Below are positions 1-7,426 of a DNA stretch of 64,000 nt, one piece after another. The notes beneath the pieces were generated by a model, which had not been told where the DNA came from, ran no database searches, and saw nothing but the letters and a program-made list of their open reading frames with translations. The stretch is taken from positions 2,844,001 through 2,908,000 of the forward strand of contig CP053031.1 in the NCBI GenBank assembly GCA_021496505.1, in the 5' to 3' direction. The first letter of the stretch is position 1. Each line of letters opens with the position of its first letter. The position numbers and the translations under genes were made by a program. Source of the stretch: Thermoleophilia bacterium SCSIO 60948 (GTDB lineage: Bacteria; Actinomycetota; Thermoleophilia; Solirubrobacterales; 70-9).

Positions 1-244
1 CGAGCCCGCGCTCGGCGTCGACCGAGAGGATCCGGTCGAGGCGGTCGAGGCGGACCATCACCCCGTCGGTCAGCGCGACGTCGGAGAACGAGTGCCCCGA
101 GGCCGAAGCCCGCACGCGCTGCCCACTCTCGGCCGCGCGCGAGACGACCGCGCAGAGATCCTCCGCCGTCCCCGGCCGCTCGATCGCGACCGGGTGGCAG
201 GTCAGCTCACGCGACCAGTTGCGCCAGGTTTGGGCGGCGGGCAT
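1..244 (-). CDS. FAD-linked oxidase, lactone-oxidase type (partial, 5' part)
   Basis: Only the first 81 residues are in the window; the gene runs off the left edge. The translation opens with a WRNWS segment and then contains RASASGHSFSD, the flavin-binding signature of the PCMH/VAO fold in L-gulono-1,4-lactone and D-arabinono-1,4-lactone oxidases, in which the GHS histidine usually holds FAD covalently. These enzymes oxidise aldonolactones or alditols. The ATG at 244-242 follows the cupin stop codon by 11 bases on the same strand, so the two are probably co-transcribed. The subfamily and substrate cannot be decided because the catalytic C-terminal half is missing. Confidence 0.75.
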   Translation of the reverse strand, partial: MPAAQTWRNWSRELTCHPVAIERPGTAEDLCAVVSRAAESGQRVRASASGHSFSDVALTDGVMVRLDRLDRILSVDAERGL

Positions 245-255
245 CCCCGTCGAAT

Positions 256-681
256 CTACGAAGCGAGCTCCGGCGGCAGGGCCTTCGGGCCGTCGGGGTA
301 AAGGTGCGCGAGCTGCTCCGGTGTCATCTCGAGCGTGTTCGCGGCCTCCTTCGGCGCACCGATGATGAGCCAGAGCGCATCGGCGTCCGTGTCGTTGAAG
401 ACCTGGCGGGTCGAGGTTGCGTCGACGTGGAGGGCGTCGAGCGGTCCGAGCGTCAGCAGCTCGTCGTCGACGCGGATCCGCCCCTCGCCCTCGAGCACGA
501 TGTAGAGCTCGTTCGTCTCGAAGTGGCGGTGGCGGGTCGAGGCCTGGCCCGGCGCGAGCCGCCAGAGCCGAGCGCCGAGCGTCGTCGCCTCGAGCTGTTT
601 GGCGAGGTCCGTGTTCTCGACGCCCATCTGGTTGGACGGGCGCCAGAACGCCTCATCGGCGCGTAGGAGCTTGTGGCACAT
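256..681 (-). CDS. Small cupin-domain protein
   Basis: A 141-residue single-domain cupin. The first metal-binding cupin motif is visible as RHRHFETNE followed by YIVLEGEGR, giving the two His and the Glu that normally bind Fe, Mn or Ni. The second motif is weaker (ALHVDATSTRQVFN). No signal peptide or DNA-binding domain is seen, so it is a cytoplasmic metalloprotein or small-molecule binder of unknown substrate. It is the upstream gene of a probable two-gene unit with the FAD oxidase at the window edge, so it may act in the same sugar or lactone conversion. That link rests only on the 11-base spacing. Confidence 0.75.
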   Translation of the reverse strand: MCHKLLRADEAFWRPSNQMGVENTDLAKQLEATTLGARLWRLAPGQASTRHRHFETNELYIVLEGEGRIRVDDELLTLGPLDALHVDATSTRQVFNDTDADALWLIIGAPKEAANTLEMTPEQLAHLYPDGPKALPPELAS

Positions 682-770
682 CTCCTGCCTCCTTGCCTTG
701 GATCGACGACCGGAAATTTCCCACGCGAGCGCTCGCGGGAGCAGCCCGGTTGCCTACGCTGCAGGGGCCC

Positions 771-860
771 GGAGGGGTGGCAGAGTGGACGATTGCGGCG
801 GTCTTGAAAATCGCTGAGCGGGCAACCCCCGTTCCGAGGGTTCGAATCCCTCCCCCTCCG
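771..860 (+). tRNA. tRNA-Ser (anticodon TGA)
   Basis: A 90-nt class II tRNA cloverleaf. The acceptor arms GGAGGGG and CCCCTCC pair with discriminator G at 860. The T arm is GAGGG-TTCGAAT-CCCTC. The anticodon stem encloses the loop CTTGAAA (803-809) with anticodon TGA at 805-807. A long variable arm, typical of serine tRNAs, follows. No 3' CCA is encoded. Confidence 0.95.
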
Positions 861-865
861 TAGCG

Positions 866-879
866 GCCCCTTCGGGGGC
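866..879 (+). terminator. UUCG-capped hairpin after tRNA-Ser
   Basis: GCCCC-TTCG-GGGGC begins 5 bases after the tRNA 3' end. The UUCG tetraloop is exceptionally stable, but no T run follows. It is a likely terminator or 3' processing signal. Its last two bases are the first two of the family A repeat. Confidence 0.5.
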
Positions 880-925
880 GAACGTCCCAAACGTTGTTCC
901 TCAGGTGTACATGCGGGACGTTCGC
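878..925 (+). repeat. Palindromic repeat A, left copy
   Basis: Arms GCGAACGTCCC (878-888) and GGGACGTTCGC (915-925) form a perfect 11-bp inverted repeat around a 26-nt loop. The first 20 bases (878-897) are identical to 1775-1794. A smaller dyad, AACGT-CCCAA-ACGTT, lies at 881-895. Both candidate start codons of the DUF559 gene (GTG 905, ATG 911) are in the loop, so an RNA hairpin would cover the translation start. It begins 17 bases after the tRNA-Ser gene. Confidence 0.85.
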
Positions 926-1852
926 GTGGCTGAGCTCGCCGGCACCCAAGGCAATCGCATTTCGAGCACACAGCTGCGAGCCCTCGGAGCATCGAGGAGA
1001 TGGGTTCACGATCGCGTCGGTGCGGGTCGGCTCGTTCGCGTCGCGCCGAATGTGTTCGCGATCCCCCCGTTCGATGAAACTGATGACCGCGGGCGCTGGT
1101 GGGGCGCGACCCTCGTCCGCGAAGGCGCCGTCATCTCCCACCTCTCGGCCGCGGTTGTCTGGGGAGCGCTTTCGATTGAGGGCCCGCTGACGACGGTCAC
1201 TCAACACGGCAACGCGGGGCCGAGGCGGTATGGTCGCGTCCTCGTCTACCGGCGCGCCCTTGCAGAGGGAGATACGACTACGTTCAACGGCCTGCCGATC
1301 ACCACGGCTGCCAGGACGCTGATCGACATCTCGGGTTCGGTTTCACAACGCGCTCTCGCTCGCGCGGTGCGAGAGATGGTCAGGCTCGAGCGAGTCACCG
1401 TGCCCGAGACAGTCGACGAGGTGGAACGCCACGCGGGCACTCGTGGAATCACTGCGCTGAGAGCCGCGCTCGCCCGCTACTCCGGACTGCCGCTCGACCG
1501 TGCGCGTAGCGGTGCCGAGGTTCGCGCGCTCGAGATCCTGCGCGACAACGACCGTCCGTCGCCGGTGCTCAACCTGATGATCGCCGGTGAGCGCGCCGAC
1601 CTGAGCTGGCCGCGATGCCGAGCCATCATCGAGATCGACGGTCGACCCTTCCACCTGGACCGAGGCGAGGACCTGCGGAAAGCGAGCATCTGGGAGAGCG
1701 CGGGCTGGACCGTGGCACGCATACCCGCCGACCACGTCTACGGCGCGCCGGCGCGCCTGCTCTCCCTCGTCGACGCGAACGTCCCAAACGTTGTGGAGAA
1801 CCGGAACGCCCGGGACGTTCGGCCCGCTGCCCCGCCGCGACCCGAGGCGTAG
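905..1852 (+). CDS. AbiEi-like winged-helix protein with C-terminal DUF559 nuclease-fold domain
   Basis: The 315-residue protein has an AbiEi-antitoxin-like N-terminal region (residues about 8-60, with RISSTQLRALG and GRLVRVAPNVFAI) and a C-terminal DUF559/Vsr-like region with ADLSWP, IIEIDG and a downstream His, the acidic pattern expected of a PD-(D/E)XK-type fold. AbiEi proteins are DNA-binding antitoxins of type IV systems, but no AbiEii nucleotidyltransferase toxin is adjacent. The start is GTG 905 or ATG 911, both inside repeat A, and the C-terminus is encoded across the second copy of A. The stop TAG (1850-1852) overlaps the probable -10 box of the next gene. Role unknown: self-regulating DNA-binding protein, nuclease or selfish element. 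Confidence 0.8.
   Translation: MYMRDVRVAELAGTQGNRISSTQLRALGASRRWVHDRVGAGRLVRVAPNVFAIPPFDETDDRGRWWGATLVREGAVISHLSAAVVWGALSIEGPLTTVTQHGNAGPRRYGRVLVYRRALAEGDTTTFNGLPITTAARTLIDISGSVSQRALARAVREMVRLERVTVPETVDEVERHAGTRGITALRAALARYSGLPLDRARSGAEVRALEILRDNDRPSPVLNLMIAGERADLSWPRCRAIIEIDGRPFHLDRGEDLRKASIWESAGWTVARIPADHVYGAPARLLSLVDANVPNVVENRNARDVRPAAPPRPEA
1775..1821 (+). repeat. Palindromic repeat A, right copy
   Basis: CGAACGTCCC (1776-1785) pairs with GGGACGTTCG (1812-1821) around a 26-nt loop, the same loop length as the left copy. Bases 1775-1794 match 878-897 exactly. It lies within the C-terminal coding part of the DUF559 gene and is read in the same frame as the left copy, giving VPNVV and RDVR in both. 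Confidence 0.85.
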
Positions 1853-1855
1853 GGT
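1850..1855 (+). promoter_or_regulatory. Probable -10 box of the GMC oxidoreductase gene
   Basis: TAGGGT lies 6 bases before ATG 1862, the spacing expected for a leaderless transcript. It contains the stop codon of the preceding DUF559 gene. Confidence 0.4.
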
Positions 1856-1861
1856 GGCCCC

Positions 1862-3457
1862 ATGGGAGAGGCTTATGACTATGTGATCGTCGGGGCGGGG
1901 TCGGCGGGGTGTGTGCTGGCGAACCGGCTGACGGAAGACGGCTCGGCGCGGGTGCTGTTGCTGGAGGCCGGGGGCCGGGACCTGGACCCGAAGATCAAGA
2001 TCCCAGCGGCGTTCGCGGATCAGTTCGAGACGAAGCTCGACTGGGCCTATTACACGGAGCCCGAGCCCGCCGTGAACAGGCGCGAGCTGTTCATCCCGCG
2101 CGGCAAGGCGATCGGCGGGTCGAGCTCGATGAACGCGATGCTCTACGTCCGCGGCCGGCCGCTCGACTACGACCTCTGGGCCGAGCAGGGCGCGCCGGGC
2201 TGGGGCTGGAACGACGTCCTCCCCTACTTCCTGAAGTCCGAGGGCAACGTCAACGGCGCCTCCGAGTTCCACGGCGCCGACGGCGAGCTGACCGTCGGCG
2301 AACAGCGCTCGCCGCGGCCGGTCATGAAGCACCTGATCGAGTCGTGCCTGGCCTCCGGTGTCCCCTACTCGACGGACTACAACGGGCCCGAGCAGGACGG
2401 CGTCTCGATGTTCCAGGTGACGCAGCGAAACGGCCGCCGCTGGAGCGCCGCCGACGCCTTCCTGCGCCCCGCGACGAAGCGCGACAACCTCGAGGTCCGC
2501 ACCGGCGTCACCGTGCTCGGCCTCGAGCTCGACGGCACGCGGGTCACCGGGGTGCGGGTCGCGGGCCGCCGAGGCCAAGCCGAAACCGTCAGGGCCTCGG
2601 GCGAGGTGATCCTCGCGGCGGGTGCGATCGGCTCGCCCCAGATCCTCCAGCTGAGTGGGATCGGAGCGCCCGACGAGCTCAAGGCCGTCGGGGTCACGCC
2701 GCGCCACGACCTACCCGGCGTCGGCGGCAACCTCCAGGACCACCCGTTCGTGACCCTGATGTGGGAGGTCTCGGACCCGGGCACCCTCTACGGCGCGGAC
2801 TCGCCGAAGAACATGGCCGAGTGGGCTCTGCGCCGAACCGGCCCGCTGAGCTCGACGGTCGCCGAGGGCGTCGCGTTCGTGAGAACCCGTCCTGGTCTCC
2901 CCGCCGCCGACATCCAGTTCCATATCGCCGCCGCCTACTTCGAGGACCACGGCAAGGCGGAGTTCGACGGTCACGCGGCGGGCTACGCGCCGGTGCTGGT
3001 CTCGCCGAAGTCGCGCGGGCGGATCTGGCTGCGCTCCTCGGACCCGACCGCCAAGCCACGGATCCTCACCAACTCGCTCTCGGAGCCCGACGACGTCCGC
3101 TCGCTCGTCGACGGGATCGAGATGGCGCGCGAGTTCGCCGCCCAGTCCCCGTTCGCCGACATCGCTGTCCGCGAGCTGCTCCCCGGGCCCGGAGTCAGCA
3201 CGCGCGAGGACATCGAGGCGAGCCTGCGCGAGCGGCTGATGCTGATCTACCACCCGGTCGGCACCTGCCGAATGTCCGATGAGCACCCCGAGGCGGTCGT
3301 CGACTCGCATTGCCGGGTCCACGGGCTCGAGGGGGTGCGGGTCGTCGACGCGTCGGTGATGCCGGTGATCCCCGGGGGCAACACGAACGCCCCGACGATC
3401 ATGGTCGCCGAGCGGGCCTCAGACCTGATCCGCGGCCGCGTCGCCGCGCACGCCTAG
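1862..3457 (+). CDS. GMC-family oxidoreductase (choline/alcohol dehydrogenase type)
   Basis: A 531-residue flavoenzyme of the glucose-methanol-choline family, which oxidises a primary alcohol with FAD. The N-terminal dinucleotide-binding motif GAGSAGCVLA is followed by LLLEAGG, and the GMC signature RGKAIGGSSSMNAM lies near residue 85. The catalytic C-terminal region has YHPVGTCRM (His464) and GGNTNAPT (Asn507), matching the His/Asn pair of choline-oxidase-like enzymes. There is no signal peptide, so it is cytoplasmic. Substrate is not predictable; choline and medium-chain alcohols are both plausible. The divergence of its context (DUF559 gene before, TetR gene after) gives no pathway, although the TetR gene may control it. 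Confidence 0.9.
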   Translation: MGEAYDYVIVGAGSAGCVLANRLTEDGSARVLLLEAGGRDLDPKIKIPAAFADQFETKLDWAYYTEPEPAVNRRELFIPRGKAIGGSSSMNAMLYVRGRPLDYDLWAEQGAPGWGWNDVLPYFLKSEGNVNGASEFHGADGELTVGEQRSPRPVMKHLIESCLASGVPYSTDYNGPEQDGVSMFQVTQRNGRRWSAADAFLRPATKRDNLEVRTGVTVLGLELDGTRVTGVRVAGRRGQAETVRASGEVILAAGAIGSPQILQLSGIGAPDELKAVGVTPRHDLPGVGGNLQDHPFVTLMWEVSDPGTLYGADSPKNMAEWALRRTGPLSSTVAEGVAFVRTRPGLPAADIQFHIAAAYFEDHGKAEFDGHAAGYAPVLVSPKSRGRIWLRSSDPTAKPRILTNSLSEPDDVRSLVDGIEMAREFAAQSPFADIAVRELLPGPGVSTREDIEASLRERLMLIYHPVGTCRMSDEHPEAVVDSHCRVHGLEGVRVVDASVMPVIPGGNTNAPTIMVAERASDLIRGRVAAHA

Positions 3458-3523
3458 CGACCTCGTCCGCCGGGGCGGCTCGGCCGCTCCGGGTGGCCGC
3501 GGAATGCTGCCGCCACCACCCCT

Positions 3524-3552
3524 TTGACCCCATACCTACCCGGCGGTAGGAT
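3524..3552 (+). promoter_or_regulatory. Promoter with embedded TetR-type operator
   Basis: TTGACC (3524-3529) and TAGGAT (3547-3552) are separated by 17 bases. The inverted repeat CCTACC-CGGC-GGTAGG (3535-3550) fills the spacer and overlaps the -10. This is the usual design of an autorepressed TetR gene. Transcription should begin about 4 bases before GTG 3563. Confidence 0.7.
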
Positions 3553-3562
3553 TCGCGCGCAA

Positions 3563-4228
3563 GTGAGCTCAACCTCCCCAAGCAGCTCCGGCGAGCCCGC
3601 GCTGGAGCGGCGCCCTCGAGCACCCCACCTCGGACCGGCCAAACGCCGGCCGCTCGTGCTCGACGCCGCCCTGCGGCTGATCGTCGAGCGCGGCTACGAG
3701 GCGACGTCGATGGGCGCCATCGCCGAGGCGAGCGGCGTCACGAAGCCGGTCGTCTACGAATGCTTCGCGTCGAAGAACGAGCTCTTCTCGACCCTGCTCG
3801 AGCGCGAGGAGCGCCGCATCGTCACCGCCGTCAGCGAGGCGATGCCACGGATCGACCCGGCGACCGGCGACATCGAGGACGTCCTGCGGCGCGGCTTCAC
3901 GGCCCTACTCAGCGGCGCCCGCGAAGCGCCCGACTCCTGGCGGATCGTCTTCGATCCGAAGGGCGGCTCGGACCCGCTCGTCGAGGGCCGGCGGCGCGCC
4001 GTCCGCGCGGCGGCGACCGAGCGGCTCGAGCTCGAGATCCGCGCCGTCGTCGACGCGCGAAACGAGACCTCCCACCCCGAGCGACTCGCCGCCGTCCTGG
4101 CCGAGGCGCTGATCTCGATCGCGGAGTCGGGGGTGCGCACGCTGCTCGCCTCCGACGGCGATTGGACCCCCGAAGAGTTGGCGCGGCTGCTCGCGCGGGT
4201 CAGCGCCCGCGGCGTCGAGAGCCTCTGA
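3563..4228 (+). CDS. TetR-family transcriptional regulator
   Basis: A regulator of 221 residues from GTG 3563. The helix-turn-helix is clear: the stretch from AALRLIVERGYEATSM to VTKPVVYECFASKNEL (about residues 36-76) is typical TetR DNA-binding sequence. The C-terminal ligand domain has no recognisable subfamily. The GTG start was chosen over an upstream ATG at 3524 because the promoter and dyad at 3524-3552 would otherwise be coding, and because residues upstream of the GTG encode no conserved sequence. It probably represses itself and perhaps the flanking GMC oxidoreductase and acyl-CoA dehydrogenase genes; a regulator of acyl or alcohol catabolism is a guess from those neighbours. Confidence 0.85.
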   Translation: MSSTSPSSSGEPALERRPRAPHLGPAKRRPLVLDAALRLIVERGYEATSMGAIAEASGVTKPVVYECFASKNELFSTLLEREERRIVTAVSEAMPRIDPATGDIEDVLRRGFTALLSGAREAPDSWRIVFDPKGGSDPLVEGRRRAVRAAATERLELEIRAVVDARNETSHPERLAAVLAEALISIAESGVRTLLASDGDWTPEELARLLARVSARGVESL

Positions 4229-4310
4229 GCGCCCCCGAACCCCGCAGATGAAAACCGAAACGACTTCGTACTACGACCGCCCCCGAGGGCGGAACTGAGG
4301 AGCACAGGAC

Positions 4311-5597
4311 ATGGAAGCAAGCACCGCAGAGCAGGTCCGAGACGAGGCCGTCGCCGCATCCGAGAACGGGTCCGGCAACGAGGAGCTCAAGTTCTCGATG
4401 GCCCTGACCCAGGACATGAAGGACATCCAGGAGTGGGTCCACGGCTTCGCCGAGAACGTCGTCCGGCCGGCCGCCCACGAGTGGGATGAGCGTGAGGAGA
4501 CCCCCTGGCCCGTGATCCAGGAGGCCGCGAAGATCGGCCTCTACGGCTTCGAGGGCCTGGCGCAGTTCTTCGCCGACGAGTCGGGCCTCGGCCTGCCGAT
4601 CGTCAACGAGGAGCTCTTCTGGGGCGACGCCGGGATCGGCATGGCGATCATGGGCACCTCGCTCGCCGTCGCCGCGATCTTCGGCCAGGGCACCGGTGAG
4701 CAGATGGGCGAGTGGGTCCCGCAGTGCTTCGGCACCGAGTCCGAGCCCGCCGTCGCAGCGTTCTGCTCCTCCGAGCCCGACGCCGGCTCCGACGTCTCGG
4801 CGATGCGCACCACCGCCAAGTACGACGAGGCCACCGACGAGTGGGTCCTCAACGGCCAGAAGGCGTGGGCGACCAACGGCGGAATCGCCAAGGTCCACGT
4901 CGTGATCGCCTCGGTCGACCGCGAGCTCGGCTCGCGCGGCCACGCCGCGTTCATCATCCCGCCCGGGACGAAGGGCTGCGAGCAGGGCGCGAAGGTCTCC
5001 AAGCACGGCCTGCGCGCCTCGCACACCGCCGACGTCCACCTCGACGACTGCCGCGTCCCGGGCTCGTGCCTGCTCGGCGGCAAGGAGAAGCTCGACGAGC
5101 GCCTCGCCCGCATCCGCGAAGGCAAGAGCTCACGCTCGCAGGCGGCGATGGCGACGTTCGAGGCCTCGCGCCCGACCGTCGGCGCGCAGGCGATCGGGAT
5201 CGCGCGGGCGGCGTATGAGTACGCGCTCGACTACGCGAAGGAGCGCCAGCAGTTCGGCCGCCCGATCATCGACAACCAGTCGATCGCGTTCACGCTCGCA
5301 GACATGAAGATGGAGATCGACGCGGCGCGCCTGCTCGTCTGGCGCGCCTCGTGGATGGGCCGAAACCAGCACGCGTTCACAAACGCCGAGGGCTCGATGT
5401 CGAAGCTCAAGGCCGGTGAGGTCGCGGTCTGGGCCACCGAGCGCGCGATCCAGATCCTCGGCGGCAACGGCTACACCCGCGAGTACCCGGTGGAGCGCTT
5501 CCACCGCGACGCGAAGATCTACACGATCTTCGAGGGCACGTCGGAGATCCAGCGCCTCGTCATCTCGCGCGCGATCTCGGGGATGAAGATCCGCTAG
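4311..5597 (+). CDS. Acyl-CoA dehydrogenase
   Basis: A 428-residue flavoprotein carrying out the alpha,beta-dehydrogenation of an acyl-CoA, the first step of beta-oxidation. The three-domain acyl-CoA dehydrogenase layout is complete: N-terminal helical domain, beta domain with the FAD/substrate motif CSSEPDAGSDVSAM, and C-terminal helical domain with YAKERQQFGRPI and QILGGNGYTREYPVER. The catalytic base is the Glu of IFEGTSEIQ (about residue 408). GAGGAG upstream is a good ribosome-binding site for ATG 4311. The first 25 residues are an acidic extension not usual in the family. It is followed by a strong hairpin terminator and so forms its own transcription unit or one with the TetR gene. Confidence 0.92.
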   Translation: MEASTAEQVRDEAVAASENGSGNEELKFSMALTQDMKDIQEWVHGFAENVVRPAAHEWDEREETPWPVIQEAAKIGLYGFEGLAQFFADESGLGLPIVNEELFWGDAGIGMAIMGTSLAVAAIFGQGTGEQMGEWVPQCFGTESEPAVAAFCSSEPDAGSDVSAMRTTAKYDEATDEWVLNGQKAWATNGGIAKVHVVIASVDRELGSRGHAAFIIPPGTKGCEQGAKVSKHGLRASHTADVHLDDCRVPGSCLLGGKEKLDERLARIREGKSSRSQAAMATFEASRPTVGAQAIGIARAAYEYALDYAKERQQFGRPIIDNQSIAFTLADMKMEIDAARLLVWRASWMGRNQHAFTNAEGSMSKLKAGEVAVWATERAIQILGGNGYTREYPVERFHRDAKIYTIFEGTSEIQRLVISRAISGMKIR

Positions 5598-5611
5598 CTC
5601 CCAGGCGCGTC

Positions 5612-5642
5612 GCCGGGGCCGCCGACGATGGGCGGCCCCGGC
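5612..5642 (+). terminator. Strong GC hairpin after acyl-CoA dehydrogenase
   Basis: GCCGGGGCCGCC (5612-5623) pairs perfectly with GGCGGCCCCGGC (5631-5642) around a 7-nt loop. No T tract follows. Confidence 0.7.
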
Positions 5643-5652
5643 ATGTCGTCAC

Positions 5653-5681
5653 TTGCGTGCCCGGAGCGCGCGACTTAGATT
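5653..5681 (+). promoter_or_regulatory. Leaderless promoter of the P-domain gene
   Basis: TTGCGT (5653-5658), a 17-base spacer, then TAGATT (5676-5681). ATG 5688 follows after 6 bases and no Shine-Dalgarno sequence is present. Confidence 0.55.
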
Positions 5682-5687
5682 GCGCGG

Positions 5688-6230
5688 ATGAGACGACGCT
5701 GGCCGATCCCGCTCATCCTCCTTCTCGCAGCGCTCTCTCTCGTGCTCTGCGCGGGCGCGGCGCAGGCAAAGGTCTACTCCAGCGGGAACGTCGATCGCAA
5801 GCTGCCCGACCTCGGTCGCGTCGCGTCGGTGATCAAGGTCCCGGCCGGCAAGCGGATCGCCTCGGCGAAGGTCCAGGTGCGTATGAGCCACGGGTACACA
5901 GGGGACGTGCTCATGGGGCTGGAGATGCCCGACGGCGACTTCGAGGAGCTGGTCAGCCAGGGAGCGGCGGGCGGTGGCGATGCCGACTCGGAGAACTTCG
6001 GCGCCGGTCCGAAGACGTGCGGCGGCCAGTCAACGACCTTCGATGACGATTCGCCGTTCTCGATCGAGAGTGGAGTCGCTCCGTTCACCGGCACCTACAA
6101 CCCGAGCGAGAGCCTGAACCTCGCCGGTGAACGAGCCCGAGGCGCGTACCGGCTCATCGTCTTCGACACGAATCAGGGCGACTCCGGTCGGCTCCATTGC
6201 TGGAAGCTGAATCTGAACTTCGTCGACTGA
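5688..6230 (+). CDS. Secreted P/homo-B domain protein
   Basis: A 180-residue secreted protein. The N-terminus has basic residues, a hydrophobic core (PLILLLAALSLVLCAG) and an AQA cleavage site near residue 26. The remainder resembles the proprotein-convertase P domain: an early SHGYTGDVLMGLEMPDG strand pair, FTGTYNP, and a closing GAYRLIVFDTNQGDSGRLHCWKL, matching the usual ending in which a D-x-x-x-GD-x-G-x-L loop leads into the last strand. P domains normally stabilise subtilisin-like proteases or bind calcium; here no protease domain is fused and none is adjacent. Two cysteines could form a disulfide. It is a stand-alone exported adhesive or accessory domain; function unknown. Confidence 0.75.
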   Translation: MRRRWPIPLILLLAALSLVLCAGAAQAKVYSSGNVDRKLPDLGRVASVIKVPAGKRIASAKVQVRMSHGYTGDVLMGLEMPDGDFEELVSQGAAGGGDADSENFGAGPKTCGGQSTTFDDDSPFSIESGVAPFTGTYNPSESLNLAGERARGAYRLIVFDTNQGDSGRLHCWKLNLNFVD

Positions 6231-6297
6231 GCGATCGGACACGGGCTCGATCGCCCGGCGCCTGCAGCAATACCGGTCCGCTGCCGATGAAGCGGAG

Positions 6298-7413
6298 GTG
6301 GACGCACGCCGGCCAGCCGGAGGACCAAGCCATAGAGGCGCCCCGGCGCTGCTCTTCACCCTGTTCCTGGTCCTCGCGCTCTGGGCGCTGACGGGCGCGA
6401 GCCGCGCGGACGCCGCGGCGATCACACCGCCGAAGGGAAAGATCTGGCACGGCGTGTCGGACACCGGTTCCGTGAGCGACTTCCGCGGCTTCGAGCGCCA
6501 GACGCGATCGCACCCGGCGATACTCCAGGCGCTCTACCACTGGGACGTCTCGCTGAGCGCGAGTGGCGCGTTCGATCGTTGGGAGGCGACCGACACGCTC
6601 GGCGTCGTCAGCCTGTCGACGACCTCGGGCGAGGGCGACGAGCGGATCAAACCGCGCGGGATCGCGCAAGGACGCGGCGACCACTACATCCTGCGCCTCA
6701 ACGAATCGATCGCGAACTCGGGCCAGCGCGTGCTGATCCGTCTGATGCCGGAGATGAACGGCCACTGGAATCGGTACTCGGCGTTCGGCGCCGCGGGCAA
6801 GCCGCGCCCGGGCGCCTCGACGCGGAGCTTCACGCAGGCCTGGAAGCGGTTCTCGATCATCGTTCGCGGCGGCTCGCTCGCCTCGATCAACAAGCGGCTT
6901 GGACGGCTGGGGATGCCACGAGTCCTGCGGGCGAGCTCGAACCGCGACGAGCGGTACGAGCGCATGGAGATCCCGGCCGTCCTCGACCGTCCGCAGGTCG
7001 GTCTGATGTGGGTGCCGCAGACGACCGGGTCGCCGAACGTCCACGGCAACAGTCCCGGCGCCTACTGGCCCGGGCGCCGCTACGTCGACTGGGTCGGCGC
7101 CGACATCTTCGCCAAGTTCGGAACCCGGACCGTCTGGCGCAACCTCAACCGCTTCTACGAGCGCTACCGCGGGCTGCCCTTCGTGGTCGGCGAGTACAGC
7201 CCCTACGACGGCGACCCGGGCGGGCGCTTCACGAGGCGCCTACACGGCTGGGCGCAGCGCCACCCACGCGTCAGGTCGCTCCTCTACTACCGCTCCGTCT
7301 CGACCGACAACGCCTACGGCCTCCACCACTACCCCGGCGCGAAGCAGGCGCTGCGCGAGATCCTCGATCGCAAGCGCTACCAAGCCTTCGCGCCGGGCGT
7401 GCGGACCCGCTGA
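6298..7413 (+). CDS. Secreted glycoside hydrolase family 26-like protein
   Basis: A 371-residue protein starting at GTG 6298 with a signal segment (ALLFTLFLVLALWALTGASRADA). The mature part resembles GH26 beta-mannanase-like (beta/alpha)8 barrels: RLMPEMNGHW carries the probable acid/base Glu, GLMWVPQ and YWPGRRYVDWVGADIF follow, and FVVGEYSPYD carries the probable nucleophile Glu. Such enzymes hydrolyse beta-mannans or related glycans outside the cell. The identity of the substrate is not visible. It follows another secreted protein by 67 bases in the same direction and converges with the beta-helix gene, so this stretch is a small cluster of exported proteins. Confidence 0.75.
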   Translation: MDARRPAGGPSHRGAPALLFTLFLVLALWALTGASRADAAAITPPKGKIWHGVSDTGSVSDFRGFERQTRSHPAILQALYHWDVSLSASGAFDRWEATDTLGVVSLSTTSGEGDERIKPRGIAQGRGDHYILRLNESIANSGQRVLIRLMPEMNGHWNRYSAFGAAGKPRPGASTRSFTQAWKRFSIIVRGGSLASINKRLGRLGMPRVLRASSNRDERYERMEIPAVLDRPQVGLMWVPQTTGSPNVHGNSPGAYWPGRRYVDWVGADIFAKFGTRTVWRNLNRFYERYRGLPFVVGEYSPYDGDPGGRFTRRLHGWAQRHPRVRSLLYYRSVSTDNAYGLHHYPGAKQALREILDRKRYQAFAPGVRTR

Positions 7414-7426
7414 GCGCCGACCCCCG

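Noticed and set aside
905-1852. Classic AbiE type IV toxin-antitoxin pair
   Set aside because: Only the AbiEi-like part is present. The next gene is a GMC oxidoreductase and no AbiEii nucleotidyltransferase is found on either strand nearby.
4277-4292. Hairpin CCGCCC-CCGA-GGGCGG before the acyl-CoA dehydrogenase gene as a terminator
   Set aside because: It is followed after two bases by sequence leading into the ribosome-binding site, so it is more likely incidental or a leader structure; too short to call.
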